Shown here: one piece after another, positions 36,464-45,590 of the stretch
Layout: each line of letters starts with the position of its first letter
Numbering within the stretch: the first letter of the stretch is position 1
Assembly: GCA_016786865.1 (NCBI GenBank)
Contig: JAEUVE010000021.1
Coordinates: 115,993-179,992, forward strand
Length of the DNA stretch: 64,000 nucleotides
Reading direction: 5' to 3'
From: Sediminibacterium sp.
Lineage (GTDB): Bacteria > Bacteroidota > Bacteroidia > Chitinophagales > Chitinophagaceae
Made by a program: the position numbers and the translations under genes
The notes under the pieces: generated by a model
The model's database searches: none
Seen by the model: the letters and a program-made list of their open reading frames with translations, nothing else
What the model was told of the DNA's origin: nothing

Positions 36464-38584
36464 TTAGCTAACGCCGCTTCCGTTATTGATGGAGGTTTCA
36501 GGATGCACAAAGTGCAGCTTGCCGGTAGCATCTTCTGCCATGAGGATCATGCCATTGCTTTCGATGCCGCGCATTTTTCTGGGAGCCAGATTTACCACAA
36601 CCGTTACCTGCTTACCCACGATCTCTTCCGGCTTAAAATGCATGGCAATGCCCGATACAATGGTTCTGGTTTCGAAGCCGAGGTCTACCTGAAGTTTTAA
36701 GAGCTTATCTGCTTTCTCCACTTTTTCGGCAGCAATAATGGTTCCTATTTTGAGGTCTATCTTGGCGAAATCATCAAATACTATCTCGGGCTTTACCGTT
36801 GCAGGTGCAACCGAAGGTGCCGCAGGAGCAGCTACCGGTTCTTTGTGAATGGCAGCAGCTTTTAATTTCTCAACCTGTTTGGCAATCTCCTCATCTTCAA
36901 TTTTACGGAACAGCAATTCAGGGGCACGCAGGGTATAGCCAACGCTCAGCAGTTTCATGCTGCCTGCATTTTCCCAGTCGAGTATTCTGTCTACCACTTT
37001 CAGCAGGTAGCAGATTTTTTTTGCGGTAAAGGGCAGGAAGGGATTGATCAGGATGGCCAGGTTGGCAGTAAGCTGTAAGCAGATGTGCAAACAGTTATCA
37101 ATCAGTTGTTGTGCTTCCGGATTGGTGTTGAGTGTTTTGGCAATGATCCATGGTTCTTTTTTCTGCATGTATTGGTTGCCGATCCTTGCCAGGTTAATCA
37201 CTTCGAACAAAGCATCCCTGAACTTATATTCTTCCAGCAGTTTCTCTACTTTTTCTTTGGTAGCTTTGATGTTGTCGATGGCTTCGTGGTCCAGCTCGTC
37301 CATTACTGCAGCATGCAGTGGAGGAACTTTTCCCTTGCAGAGTTTGTGCATCAGCACCAGTGCCCGGTTTACAAAGTTGCCAAATATGCTCACCAGTTCG
37401 CTGTTGTTGGCATCCTGAAAACCTTTCCATGTAAACTCACTGTCCTTGCTTTCGGGTGCAATCAGGGTAAGGTAGTAACGAAGTACATCTGCCATCTGGC
37501 TGCCACCGTTTTCGGGCTTCACAAAATCATTGATGTAGTCTTCCATCTCGAGCTTCCAGTTCCTGCTGGTGCTCATTTTGTCGCCCTCCAGGTTCATGAA
37601 TTCATTGGCGGGAACATTCTCCGGTAAAATGTTGCCATGCAGTTGCAGCATGACGGGGAAAATGATGCAGTGGAAAACAATATTGTCTTTGCCAATGAAG
37701 TGTACCAGCTTGGTGTCTTTGTCTTCCCAGTAAGGCTTCCAGTCTTTGTCGTTGTCTTTTGCCCATTGTTTGGTGGCGCTGATATAACCGATTGGGGCAT
37801 CGAACCATACATAGAGTACCTTTCCTTTTCCATCCGCAAGATCTTCCGGAAGGGTAACGCCCCAGTCCAAATCGCGGGTTACGGCTCTAGGCAGGAGGCC
37901 GCCGTCGATCCAGCTCTTGCACTGACCTACTACGGTGGGTCTCCAGTCGTTCGCATGTTCTTCCAGGATCCATTTTCTCAGAAAGGCTTCATGCCGGTCC
38001 AAAGGCAGGTACCAGTGTTTGGTGCTTTTCTTTACGGGAGCATTGCCGCTCAGTGTACTCACCGGGTTGATGAGTTCATCGGGGCTCAGGCTCTTGCCGC
38101 AGTTCTCGCACTGGTCGCCATAGGCACCTGGATAGGAACAGTTGGGGCAGGTACCTTTGATGTAGCGGTCGGCCAGGAAACTGCCGGCCTGTTCATCATA
38201 GTATTGTTCGGATTCTTTGGTAATCAGATCGCCCTTGTTGTTCAGTTTTTTGAAGAACTCACGGGCTGTTTCATGGTGCAGGGGCGAGCTGGTACGATGA
38301 TAGATATCAAAAGAAATACCCAGGTCGCTGAAATTCTGCGCAATGATGGGATGGTATTTGTCGATGATGGCCTGAGCGGTAGTGCCTTCCTTGGTGGCCT
38401 GGATCGGAATGGCGGTTCCATGTTCATCGCTGCCGCATACAAACACCACATCCCGCTTCTGGGCTCTCAGGTACCTTACGTAGATGTCTGCCGGTAAATA
38501 AGCTCCCGCCAGGTGGCCGATGTGTTTTAATCCATTGGCATAAGGGAGGGCAGCTGTAATCAAATATCGCTTAGGTTGTTTCAT
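36464..38584 (-). CDS. metG: Methionyl-tRNA synthetase
   Basis: Protein of 706 residues from the ATG at 38584 (a TTG four codons upstream is possible). HIGH motif HIGHL in PYANGLKHIGHL; zinc knuckle CPNCSYPGAYGDQCENC; KMSKS-equivalent KMSTSRNW. The C-terminal domain (about residues 600-706: FAKIDLKIGTIIAAEKVEKADKLLKLQVDLG) is the tRNA-binding OB fold that dimerises MetG. An Ala/Pro-rich linker precedes it. Essential enzyme charging tRNA-Met. Convergent with the small membrane gene (10 bp gap). Confidence 0.97.
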   Translation of the reverse strand: MKQPKRYLITAALPYANGLKHIGHLAGAYLPADIYVRYLRAQKRDVVFVCGSDEHGTAIPIQATKEGTTAQAIIDKYHPIIAQNFSDLGISFDIYHRTSSPLHHETAREFFKKLNNKGDLITKESEQYYDEQAGSFLADRYIKGTCPNCSYPGAYGDQCENCGKSLSPDELINPVSTLSGNAPVKKSTKHWYLPLDRHEAFLRKWILEEHANDWRPTVVGQCKSWIDGGLLPRAVTRDLDWGVTLPEDLADGKGKVLYVWFDAPIGYISATKQWAKDNDKDWKPYWEDKDTKLVHFIGKDNIVFHCIIFPVMLQLHGNILPENVPANEFMNLEGDKMSTSRNWKLEMEDYINDFVKPENGGSQMADVLRYYLTLIAPESKDSEFTWKGFQDANNSELVSIFGNFVNRALVLMHKLCKGKVPPLHAAVMDELDHEAIDNIKATKEKVEKLLEEYKFRDALFEVINLARIGNQYMQKKEPWIIAKTLNTNPEAQQLIDNCLHICLQLTANLAILINPFLPFTAKKICYLLKVVDRILDWENAGSMKLLSVGYTLRAPELLFRKIEDEEIAKQVEKLKAAAIHKEPVAAPAAPSVAPATVKPEIVFDDFAKIDLKIGTIIAAEKVEKADKLLKLQVDLGFETRTIVSGIAMHFKPEEIVGKQVTVVVNLAPRKMRGIESNGMILMAEDATGKLHFVHPETSINNGSGVS

Positions 38585-38688
38585 GTTCTTTTTCAACGGG
38601 TTTTAAGCCGGCAGCAAAGGTACGGAATGGAGTGCAGGGTGCAAACTGCCGGCCCGGAGGAAAAATTTCGGGATAAAGGAAGTTTTCC

Positions 38689-38715
38689 TATATTTGATAT
38701 CAAATTAATATCAAA
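38689..38715 (+). promoter_or_regulatory. SPFH-RHH operon promoter with two 11-bp tandem repeats (candidate RHH operator)
   Basis: Perfect -7 element TATATTTG (38689-38696) is overlapped by two adjacent direct repeats, TTGATATCAAA (38694-38704) and TTAATATCAAA (38705-38715), differing at one base. The first is also part of a 12-bp palindrome TTTGATATCAAA (38693-38704). An 11-bp period places both sites on one face of the helix, as ribbon-helix-helix repressors prefer; such a protein is encoded at the end of this operon. Confidence 0.65.
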
Positions 38716-38724
38716 ATAACTACA

Positions 38725-39603
38725 ATGGAAAAAATTAAAAAAGCGGCCCCGGGTTTCAATATACTCTTGCTGGTACTGATTTTACTGATAGCAGGAGGCG
38801 TTTTTGCCAGTCGTGCTGCCGCAACTGCCGATAATGAAAAGCTGTTGTATTTCTGGTTAAGTGTCCTGAGTTTCCTGACTGCATTTTTTCTGCTGCCCGG
38901 ATTCATGGTGGTACAGCCCAATACCAGTGTGGTACTCACTTTCTTTGGTAAATATGTAGGTACGGTAAAAGACAACGGACTGCAGTTTGTGAATCCGCTG
39001 TTTACAAAGCAAAAGGTTTCGCTTCGTTTGCAAAGCCTGGAAAGTACCCGTTTAAAAGTGAACGATAAACTGGGCAATCCCATTGAAATTGCCGCAGTTA
39101 TTCTCTGGCAGATCCAGGATACCTATAAAGTGGTTTTTGATGTGGTGAATTTTTCATCCTATATGACCAACCAGAGCGAAGCGGCTATCCGTCACCTGGC
39201 ATCTACCTGCCCTTACGACAGCATCGAAGACGAGTCTGCAGCCATCACCCTGCGGGACGGAGGAGATAAAGTAATTGAGCTGCTGGAATCGGAACTGAAT
39301 GAACGGATGATCAAGGCCGGTATTGTGATCAAGGAAGCCCGGATCAGTCACCTGGCCTATTCACCTGAAATTGCCGGAGCCATGTTGCAACGCCAGCAGG
39401 CAACTGCCATTGTAGCTGCGCGCAGTAAAATAGTAGAAGGCGCAGTGGGCATGGTAGAAATGGCATTGGATACGCTGTCTAAGAGAGAAATCGTAGAACT
39501 GGATGATGAAAAAAAGGCAGCGATGGTAAGTAATCTGCTGGTGGTACTCTGTGGTGATAAATCTGCCGCTCCTGTTGTTAATACCGGAACGCTTTATCAA
39601 TAA
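38725..39603 (+). CDS. SPFH/Band 7 domain protein
   Basis: Protein of 292 residues with two N-terminal hydrophobic segments (about 10-28 and 40-60), then an SPFH domain: [61 protein letters not shown], and the helical segment [53 protein letters not shown] proteins oligomerise on membranes; this prokaryotic clade has no defined job. It is followed 21 bp later by an Arc-like RHH gene. Confidence 0.9.
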   Translation: MEKIKKAAPGFNILLLVLILLIAGGVFASRAAATADNEKLLYFWLSVLSFLTAFFLLPGFMVVQPNTSVVLTFFGKYVGTVKDNGLQFVNPLFTKQKVSLRLQSLESTRLKVNDKLGNPIEIAAVILWQIQDTYKVVFDVVNFSSYMTNQSEAAIRHLASTCPYDSIEDESAAITLRDGGDKVIELLESELNERMIKAGIVIKEARISHLAYSPEIAGAMLQRQQATAIVAARSKIVEGAVGMVEMALDTLSKREIVELDDEKKAAMVSNLLVVLCGDKSAAPVVNTGTLYQ

Positions 39604-39624
39604 CTTTGTAGACAATCTGTTGTT

Positions 39625-39816
39625 TTGAGTAAGAAATCATTTGTATTGAGAATAGATCAGCAAACCTATGCTTCATTGGAGAAATGGGCTGCCGATGATT
39701 TCAGAAGTGTGAACGGACAAATTGAAATGCTCATCGACAAAGCCCTTCGGGAAGCAGGAAGAAAAAAAGATGCGGTAGCCGGTCCGTCCAAACCAAAGAC
39801 CAAAAAGCAGTCCTGA
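39625..39816 (+). CDS. Arc/ribbon-helix-helix DNA-binding protein
   Basis: Protein of 63 residues starting at a TTG. KKSFVLRIDQQTYASLEKWAADDFRSVNGQIEMLIDKALREAG matches an RHH: the beta strand SFVLRID binds the major groove, and the two helices follow with the SVNGQIE turn typical of Arc family members. A Lys-rich tail extends it. From memory, this gene commonly follows an SPFH gene in many genomes. Probably the repressor of its own operon through the tandem repeats at 38694-38715. Confidence 0.82.
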   Translation: MSKKSFVLRIDQQTYASLEKWAADDFRSVNGQIEMLIDKALREAGRKKDAVAGPSKPKTKKQS

Positions 39817-39836
39817 TTTTACCTATCTTAACGCAC

Positions 39837-40859
39837 ATGCAACGAAAATCATTTTTACAATTACTGGGTTTAGGCATGCTGCCGCTGTCTGGTTTTGCTG
39901 CACCGGAAGCAGCTGCGAGGGTTCGGCACATAAAAGTGCCGCCTTATCTGAAACCGGGAGATACCATTGGTATTACCTGTCCTTCCGGATTCTCCCTGCC
40001 CGAAACCATACAGCCTGCAGTAGACCTGATACAAGGCTGGGGATATAACGTAAAGATTGGTGCAACAGTGGGTAAACGCGATTTTACGTTTGGTGGAAAA
40101 GATGAAGAAAGAACAGCCGATTTTCAGGCCATGATCGATGATCCGGAAGTGAAAGCTATTTTATGTGCAACCGGGGGATATGGAGCAGGAAGAATCATTG
40201 ACCGGCTTAATTTTCATGATTTCAGTAAACACCCTAAATGGGTAATTGGCTTCAGTGATATCACTGTTTTTCACAGTCACCTGCACCAGGTATGCAGGGT
40301 GGCCACCATCCATTCCAAAATGTGTGGATCTTTTCCCAAAGATTGGGCTACAGCCGATGAAGTGCAGGTCAACAGTATTCTGTCGATTAAACAAGCCATA
40401 GAAGGACAGTCGGTAACTTATCCGGTACTGCCTGTGCCGCAGAACCGCCCGGGCATTGCCGAAGCGCAACTGGTCGGAGGCAACCTGAAAATACTGGAGA
40501 ATATGAGCGGCTCTGTTTCCTCCATACAGACCGACGGAAAAATTTTGTTCGTAGAGGATGTGGGAGAGCCTTTGTACAACATTGATCGCATGTTCTTGAA
40601 TCTGCAGCGGTCCGGACGTTTATCTAAACTAAAGGGACTGATTGTGGGCGGTTTTACCAATATAAAACCAGACAATCCCGACGCTCCTTTTGGCAGGGAT
40701 ATTTATACCATTGTAAAGGAGCATACAGACCAGTTCAGTTATCCGGTTTGTTTTGATTTTCCGGTAGGACATCAGAAAAATAATTTTGCCCTGAAATGCG
40801 GATTAACCCATCGGCTGGAAGTAGGTGAAGGACAGGTAATTTTGCAGGAAATCAGTTAG
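39837..40859 (+). CDS. S66 family LD-carboxypeptidase, exported paralogue
   Basis: Protein of 340 residues with an N-terminal export signal (RKSFLQLLGLGMLPLSGFA; Tat-like but with RK). Catalytic residues of the S66 family are in place: Ser in WVIGFSDIT, Glu in FVEDVGEPLYNIDRM, His in FPVGHQKN. Family enzymes cleave the D-Ala from tetrapeptide muropeptides in peptidoglycan recycling. Followed 8 bp later by a paralogue without a signal. Confidence 0.9.
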   Translation: MQRKSFLQLLGLGMLPLSGFAAPEAAARVRHIKVPPYLKPGDTIGITCPSGFSLPETIQPAVDLIQGWGYNVKIGATVGKRDFTFGGKDEERTADFQAMIDDPEVKAILCATGGYGAGRIIDRLNFHDFSKHPKWVIGFSDITVFHSHLHQVCRVATIHSKMCGSFPKDWATADEVQVNSILSIKQAIEGQSVTYPVLPVPQNRPGIAEAQLVGGNLKILENMSGSVSSIQTDGKILFVEDVGEPLYNIDRMFLNLQRSGRLSKLKGLIVGGFTNIKPDNPDAPFGRDIYTIVKEHTDQFSYPVCFDFPVGHQKNNFALKCGLTHRLEVGEGQVILQEIS

Positions 40860-40867
40860 CTTAGAGT

Positions 40868-41779
40868 ATGATTCAGATCCCCCCTTATCTCCGCAAAGGC
40901 GACACCATTGGCATCACCTGCCCTGCAGGTTATATGGAGCTGCAAAAAGTGCAAACCTGTATACATACCCTGCAAAGCTGGGGATATGAAGTAATGATAG
41001 GTAAAACCATTGGCAGCAAATCCAAAACCTATTTCAGTGGCACCGATGCAGAAAGAAGAGATGAGTTCCAGGCTATGCTCGACGACAACAGCATCAAAGC
41101 CATTCTCTGCGGAAGGGGAGGGTACGGTGTGAGCCGGATCATTGATGAACTTGATTTTTCCCGGTTCAAAAAAAATCCCAAGTGGATCATTGGATTCAGC
41201 GACATCACGGTATTACATGCTCACCTGAACCAAAGCATCAAAACAGCATCGCTTCATGCGCCCATGGCAGGTGCATTCAATGATGGTGGAGCCAGAAAAA
41301 TATATGTGCAGTCTTTGCAAAAAGCATTGAAGGGTGTTAAAAGCAATTACGTAGTTAAAGCGCATAAAGCTAACCGTGCCGGTGCCTGCGAAGGAAAGCT
41401 GGTTGGGGGAAATCTGGCGCTGATGGCGCACCTGGTGGGTTCCAGGTCGGCCTACAAAACAAAGAACCGGATCCTTTTTCTGGAAGATATCGGCGAATAC
41501 ATTTACAACATCGACCGCATGATGATTCAGCTGAAACGGGCAGGCATGCTCAAGCACCTGAGTGGATTGATTGTTGGTCGTTTTTCTGACATTCATCCAA
41601 CAGTCCGCCCCTTTGGACAAACGGTGCAGCAGATCATTCAATCACATGTGGCGGAATACGATTATCCCGTTTGCTACGATTTTCCCGTGAGCCATGAATT
41701 GGAAAATGTTGCGTTGAAAGTAGGGGTAACCCACCAGCTTACTGTTACGAAAAACAGGGTAGTATTAAAGGAAATCTAA
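40868..41779 (+). CDS. S66 family LD-carboxypeptidase, cytoplasmic paralogue
   Basis: Protein of 303 residues without a signal peptide, colinear with the preceding gene over the whole domain. The catalytic Ser is in WIIGFSDITVLHA, Glu in FLEDIGEYIYNIDRM and His in FPVSHELEN. Probably acts on recycled muropeptides in the cytoplasm (the LdcA role), while its neighbour works outside. The pair looks like a tandem duplication with a change of location. Confidence 0.9.
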   Translation: MIQIPPYLRKGDTIGITCPAGYMELQKVQTCIHTLQSWGYEVMIGKTIGSKSKTYFSGTDAERRDEFQAMLDDNSIKAILCGRGGYGVSRIIDELDFSRFKKNPKWIIGFSDITVLHAHLNQSIKTASLHAPMAGAFNDGGARKIYVQSLQKALKGVKSNYVVKAHKANRAGACEGKLVGGNLALMAHLVGSRSAYKTKNRILFLEDIGEYIYNIDRMMIQLKRAGMLKHLSGLIVGRFSDIHPTVRPFGQTVQQIIQSHVAEYDYPVCYDFPVSHELENVALKVGVTHQLTVTKNRVVLKEI

Positions 41780-41788
41780 CCGGCATAG

Positions 41789-42595
41789 TTATTTCAGCAG
41801 GCTATCCAGCGTTCGCTGTACCAACGAATCATTCAGTAAGTTGTTGTGCTTACCTCCCTCCACCGAAATAAAACGGTCCTGCTTTTTTAACAGCGGCTTT
41901 AGTTTTGCTGCATTGCGGTAAGGGATCAGTTCATCTTTGGTTCCATGAAAAATGGTCACCGGCGCAGTTACTTTGGGGAGGTACTGATACGTAGGTAATT
42001 GCAAGTGCATCATCCGGCTTACAGGATACATCCATAGGTAGGAGCCCACCAGTGCAGACAGTCCATAATAGGGCGTTTCCAGGATCAGTTGCCTGCAATC
42101 GCGAACAGCAGCGAGCTCTGCGGCAATTCCGGTTCCAAGCGACTTACCGTAAATAACAATCTGTTCCGTTGAATAGCTGGCCCTGGCAAGTTTATACAAT
42201 TGTAAGGCGGATTCGTACAAAAGGGGTTCAGAAACAGTTCCGGTGCTTTTGCCAAATCCCGGATAATCGATCATCCATACCTCGTAGCCGTTGCGGGTGA
42301 ATGTGCCTGCATAAGGTGCATAGCGGCTGATATTGGTTTTGTTGCCGTGGAAATAAAGCGCTACTCCCTTGCGCAGGCTGTCGGGTACAGTGAACTGCAC
42401 CACATGCAAACGGGTGGCGCTGTCGAACGGCAGAAATAGTTCGCGGTGGGGTTCGCGGAATGCATAAGCACTGTCGGCATCAACGGCAACAGGATGCAGC
42501 AAGAGCTTGTCTTGCACAAAATACAATGCCGTGCCGGCTACTGCATAAATGACCAGCAGTAGCTTGACCCAATACAAGAAGTTGGTTTTATTCAC
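41789..42595 (-). CDS. Alpha/beta hydrolase, membrane-anchored (BEM46/ABHD13-like)
   Basis: Protein of 268 residues with a GTG start, an N-terminal membrane anchor (about 8-28) and an alpha/beta hydrolase domain. Oxyanion region YFHGNKTNISRY, nucleophile elbow GKSLGTG (Ser), acid loop FHGTKDELIPY and catalytic His in GGKHNNL. Resembles the BEM46/ABHD13 family of serine hydrolases with unknown substrate. It lies 26 bp downstream of a paralogue with the same layout. Confidence 0.85.
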   Translation of the reverse strand: MNKTNFLYWVKLLLVIYAVAGTALYFVQDKLLLHPVAVDADSAYAFREPHRELFLPFDSATRLHVVQFTVPDSLRKGVALYFHGNKTNISRYAPYAGTFTRNGYEVWMIDYPGFGKSTGTVSEPLLYESALQLYKLARASYSTEQIVIYGKSLGTGIAAELAAVRDCRQLILETPYYGLSALVGSYLWMYPVSRMMHLQLPTYQYLPKVTAPVTIFHGTKDELIPYRNAAKLKPLLKKQDRFISVEGGKHNNLLNDSLVQRTLDSLLK

Positions 42596-42621
42596 TGGGC
42601 AAAGGTAAGCGGTGTGAGAGA

Positions 42622-43410
42622 TTAATATTTCAGAATATCCCGGATGAAGTTGTGGTATTCATCGAACCGGGGCAGGTTGTTGTGCTTGCCGCCGTGGATC
42701 CGGATCAGGGTAATTTTGTGCGGATTGATCTGCTGTAAGTTTTCACTCTGCCGGATAGGGATCAGCCAGTCTTTGGTACCATGAATAATATAGGTATGAC
42801 ATTTTACCTTTCGGATCCATTGGTCTGTCCTGAGCTTGAAGCGAAGGGTGAGCCGATGCGGCAGAAAAGGGGTAAAACGTTCGGCCACTTTAATGAAACT
42901 GTAATAAGGCGCGTCCAGGATCAGGTAGCGGGGATCATTGTCAGCAGCTATTTTGGTAGCAAATCCGCTTCCAAGACTTCTGCCGTATACAAGGATATGT
43001 TGTTCGTTGAATTTTTCTTTCAAGCGGTTGTATACAAATTGCATGTCTGCCAGCATGGCTTTTTCGCCGCGCTTGCCCGTGCTTTTGCCAAATCCCCGGT
43101 AGTCTACCAGCAATACATCATATTGAAAGCGATAAAAATCACGGGCATATTTGGCCCAGCCCTTGATGCTCCTGGAATTACCATGGAAGTACAGAATCAA
43201 TCCCTTGGGTTCCGGCACATAAAAATGAAGCCCGTTAATGCGTACCCCGGGTTCAATATCAAAAAAAAGTTCTTCGAAAGGCGCCTCATATTTGTATTCA
43301 AAATCGGCCGGAAGTTTTTCGGGTCTGAAGATCAGTTTTTCCTGAATCAGGTAAGAAATCAGGATGATCAGGAGATACCCCAGAACGATATACAACAGTA
43401 ATGGATACAA
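42622..43410 (-). CDS. Alpha/beta hydrolase, membrane-anchored paralogue
   Basis: Protein of 262 residues with a probable TTG start, N-terminal membrane anchor (about 5-24), nucleophile elbow GRSLGSG, acid loop IHGTKDWLIPI and His in GGKHNNLPRF. Paralogue of the next gene downstream; the shared HGTKD and GGKHNN strings support duplication. Substrate unknown. Confidence 0.83.
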   Translation of the reverse strand: MYPLLLYIVLGYLLIILISYLIQEKLIFRPEKLPADFEYKYEAPFEELFFDIEPGVRINGLHFYVPEPKGLILYFHGNSRSIKGWAKYARDFYRFQYDVLLVDYRGFGKSTGKRGEKAMLADMQFVYNRLKEKFNEQHILVYGRSLGSGFATKIAADNDPRYLILDAPYYSFIKVAERFTPFLPHRLTLRFKLRTDQWIRKVKCHTYIIHGTKDWLIPIRQSENLQQINPHKITLIRIHGGKHNNLPRFDEYHNFIRDILKY

Positions 43411-43482
43411 GCAGTTGTTCTTAATTGAACAGTAATATCTGCTTTTTATCCAATAAAAACAAGCCTTGCCGGAATGTGGCAG

Positions 43483-45474
43483 TTATCCAAAATCGGCTTC
43501 TTCGGTAAAGATCCGCTTCAGGTTCAGCTTGGAAACCGGCGCAACAATCAGTGGGAACTTCTCCACAGTCACATTACTGGGGTCGAGTCCAAAACCTCTT
43601 TCTTCGCCCAGGCTGATTTCTTTCAGCCAGAAATAAAACTTCATGACCACTCTTTCCAGAATTGGCAATTCGTTGTCCTGGCTCAGGTATTTTTCCAGTA
43701 CAATGAACTGGAAGTCTCCAACGATATTGTTCTTTTCGAGGCTTTCGTAGCGGCTGGTGATGTTTACTTCCTTGTTGCGTACCAGTTCTTCCACCACTTT
43801 GCGGAACATCAGGTTGATCCGTTGCTCTACGCGGAAGCCGAGCCTGAATTCTACGCGGATGATGTCGTTGGGAATAATGTGTTGCACAGAATATTCGCAG
43901 GTGTACGGATCATCCAGCACATCCACATGCACGAACCAGTAAATATCGGCCCGCTTGGGTTTTTTGTTGAGGATGGAATAAATGATTTTGTGCTCAATCT
44001 CGTTTGGATTATTGGCGCTGGTCATGTATACCAGGTGGGTAGCATATTTGGGAATGGTTTTGTCGTTGCTCAGCTCCTGGATCATGTGGATATAATGTTC
44101 GAGGCGAACAAATTCAACATAGCGGTTTTTGATTTTGCGGCTTCTGTACCATACATACATTACCAGGAACAGACCGCCACCGATCAGCAGGGTAACATAA
44201 CCGCCGTGCACAAATTTCTGCAGCAGGGCAATCAGGAATCCGACTTCGATGCTCAGGTAGGCAATGAGGAAAATGTAAATCCATACAGAAAATATCCGCT
44301 TCAATACCAGATAGTTGGCAAAGAGGATGGTGGTCATGATCATGGTTACCACAATGGCCAGACCATAGGCAGCTTCCATTTTAGAAGATTCGCGGAAGTA
44401 CAATACAATGCTCACACATCCTACAAAGAGCAGGAGGTTGATGCCGGGAACAAAGAGCTGGCCTCTTTCTTCGGAAGGATACCGCACTTTCATTTTGGGC
44501 CAGAGGTTCAGGCGGAGGGCTTCACTGATCAGGGTAAAGGAACCGGAGATCATGGCCTGGCTGGCGATGATAGCGGCGGATGTAGCAATAATTACGCCGA
44601 TGATGATGAACCACTGCGGCATCAGATCATAAAATGCATTGATGCCGAATTGGGCTTTGGCCGCTTCATTTACCAGCAGGCCTTTGTGGTTGGCCAGCAG
44701 GGAAGCGCCCTGTCCGAAGTAATTCAGCAGCAAACAGATTTTTACATATATCCAGGAAATCCGAATGTTTTTTCTTCCACAATGGCCCAGGTCGCTGTAG
44801 AGTGCTTCTCCGCCCGTGGTACACAAAAACACGGCGCCCAGTAACCAGAATCCATGCGGATATTTAGCGAGCAGGTCTATTGCATAAGCAGGGTTCAGTG
44901 CTTTCAGTATACTCAGGTTCTGGCTGGTTTCCAGTATACCCAGCACTGCCAGCATGGTGAACCACATGAACATGATCGGGCCAAACAGCTTTCCGATACT
45001 GGCTGTTCCGAATTGCTGCATGAAGAAGAACACAGCCAGTATGCCAATCACAATCACCACGATGGTATTTGTAGCAATATGCCGCATGGAAGGAAGTTCC
45101 TTCAAGCCCTCAATGGCAGATGTTACCGAGATGGGCGGGGTAATGATGCCATCGGCCAACAAGGCTGCGCCGCCAATCATGGCAGGCAGTACCAGCCATT
45201 TTCGTCTTCGCCTTACCAGTGCATACAAAGCAAATGTTCCGCCTTCGCCCTTGTTGTCTGCCTTCAATACCAGCAATACATATTTCACAGAGGTTTGCAA
45301 AGTAAGTGTCCAGATAATGCAGGACAGCGCACCCATGATGAGCTCTTCGCTGATGACCCTGTTGCTGATGATTGCGTTGAAAACGTAAAGGGGAGAAGTG
45401 CCGATGTCTCCGTAAATGATACCCAGGGCAATGATTAAACCCGTAGCGGTAACCTTGTTAATGTTTTTACTCAC
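43483..45474 (-). CDS. kup: Kup-type potassium uptake transporter
   Basis: Protein of 663 residues from a GTG start. It opens with the family signature ALGIIYGDIGTSPLYVF, followed by KADNKGEGGTFALYALVRRRRKW and GGAALLADGIITPPISV, all Kup hallmarks. About 12 membrane helices occupy residues 10-445; the C-terminal 215 residues form a cytoplasmic domain. It imports K+ by K+/H+ symport. Divergent from an uncharacterised secreted-protein gene; a perfect -7 element TACATTTG on the minus strand (45515-45522) lies 40 bp upstream. Confidence 0.95.
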   Translation of the reverse strand: MSKNINKVTATGLIIALGIIYGDIGTSPLYVFNAIISNRVISEELIMGALSCIIWTLTLQTSVKYVLLVLKADNKGEGGTFALYALVRRRRKWLVLPAMIGGAALLADGIITPPISVTSAIEGLKELPSMRHIATNTIVVIVIGILAVFFFMQQFGTASIGKLFGPIMFMWFTMLAVLGILETSQNLSILKALNPAYAIDLLAKYPHGFWLLGAVFLCTTGGEALYSDLGHCGRKNIRISWIYVKICLLLNYFGQGASLLANHKGLLVNEAAKAQFGINAFYDLMPQWFIIIGVIIATSAAIIASQAMISGSFTLISEALRLNLWPKMKVRYPSEERGQLFVPGINLLLFVGCVSIVLYFRESSKMEAAYGLAIVVTMIMTTILFANYLVLKRIFSVWIYIFLIAYLSIEVGFLIALLQKFVHGGYVTLLIGGGLFLVMYVWYRSRKIKNRYVEFVRLEHYIHMIQELSNDKTIPKYATHLVYMTSANNPNEIEHKIIYSILNKKPKRADIYWFVHVDVLDDPYTCEYSVQHIIPNDIIRVEFRLGFRVEQRINLMFRKVVEELVRNKEVNITSRYESLEKNNIVGDFQFIVLEKYLSQDNELPILERVVMKFYFWLKEISLGEERGFGLDPSNVTVEKFPLIVAPVSKLNLKRIFTEEADFG

Positions 45475-45514
45475 AAAATTGGCTTTGTAGCTTAAATGCT
45501 TAAATCTTCTTTAA

Positions 45515-45568
45515 CAAATGTATGAGTAAATTGAATACATTATATAAACAGCACATCACGTACATTTG
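45515..45568. promoter_or_regulatory. Divergent promoter pair with identical -7 elements
   Basis: TACATTTG occurs at 45561-45568 on the plus strand (22 bp before the 45591 gene) and at 45515-45522 on the minus strand (40 bp before kup). Both match TAnnTTTG exactly and use the same spacer bases. Clear -33 TTTG elements are lacking on both sides. Confidence 0.55.
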
Positions 45569-45590
45569 ACTCATAAAGATTTATCCGAAA

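Noticed and set aside
43474..44844. 456-codon plus-strand ORF antisense to kup
   Set aside because: Lies wholly opposite kup, with composition (many His, Gln, Phe) typical of an antisense shadow of a membrane protein gene.
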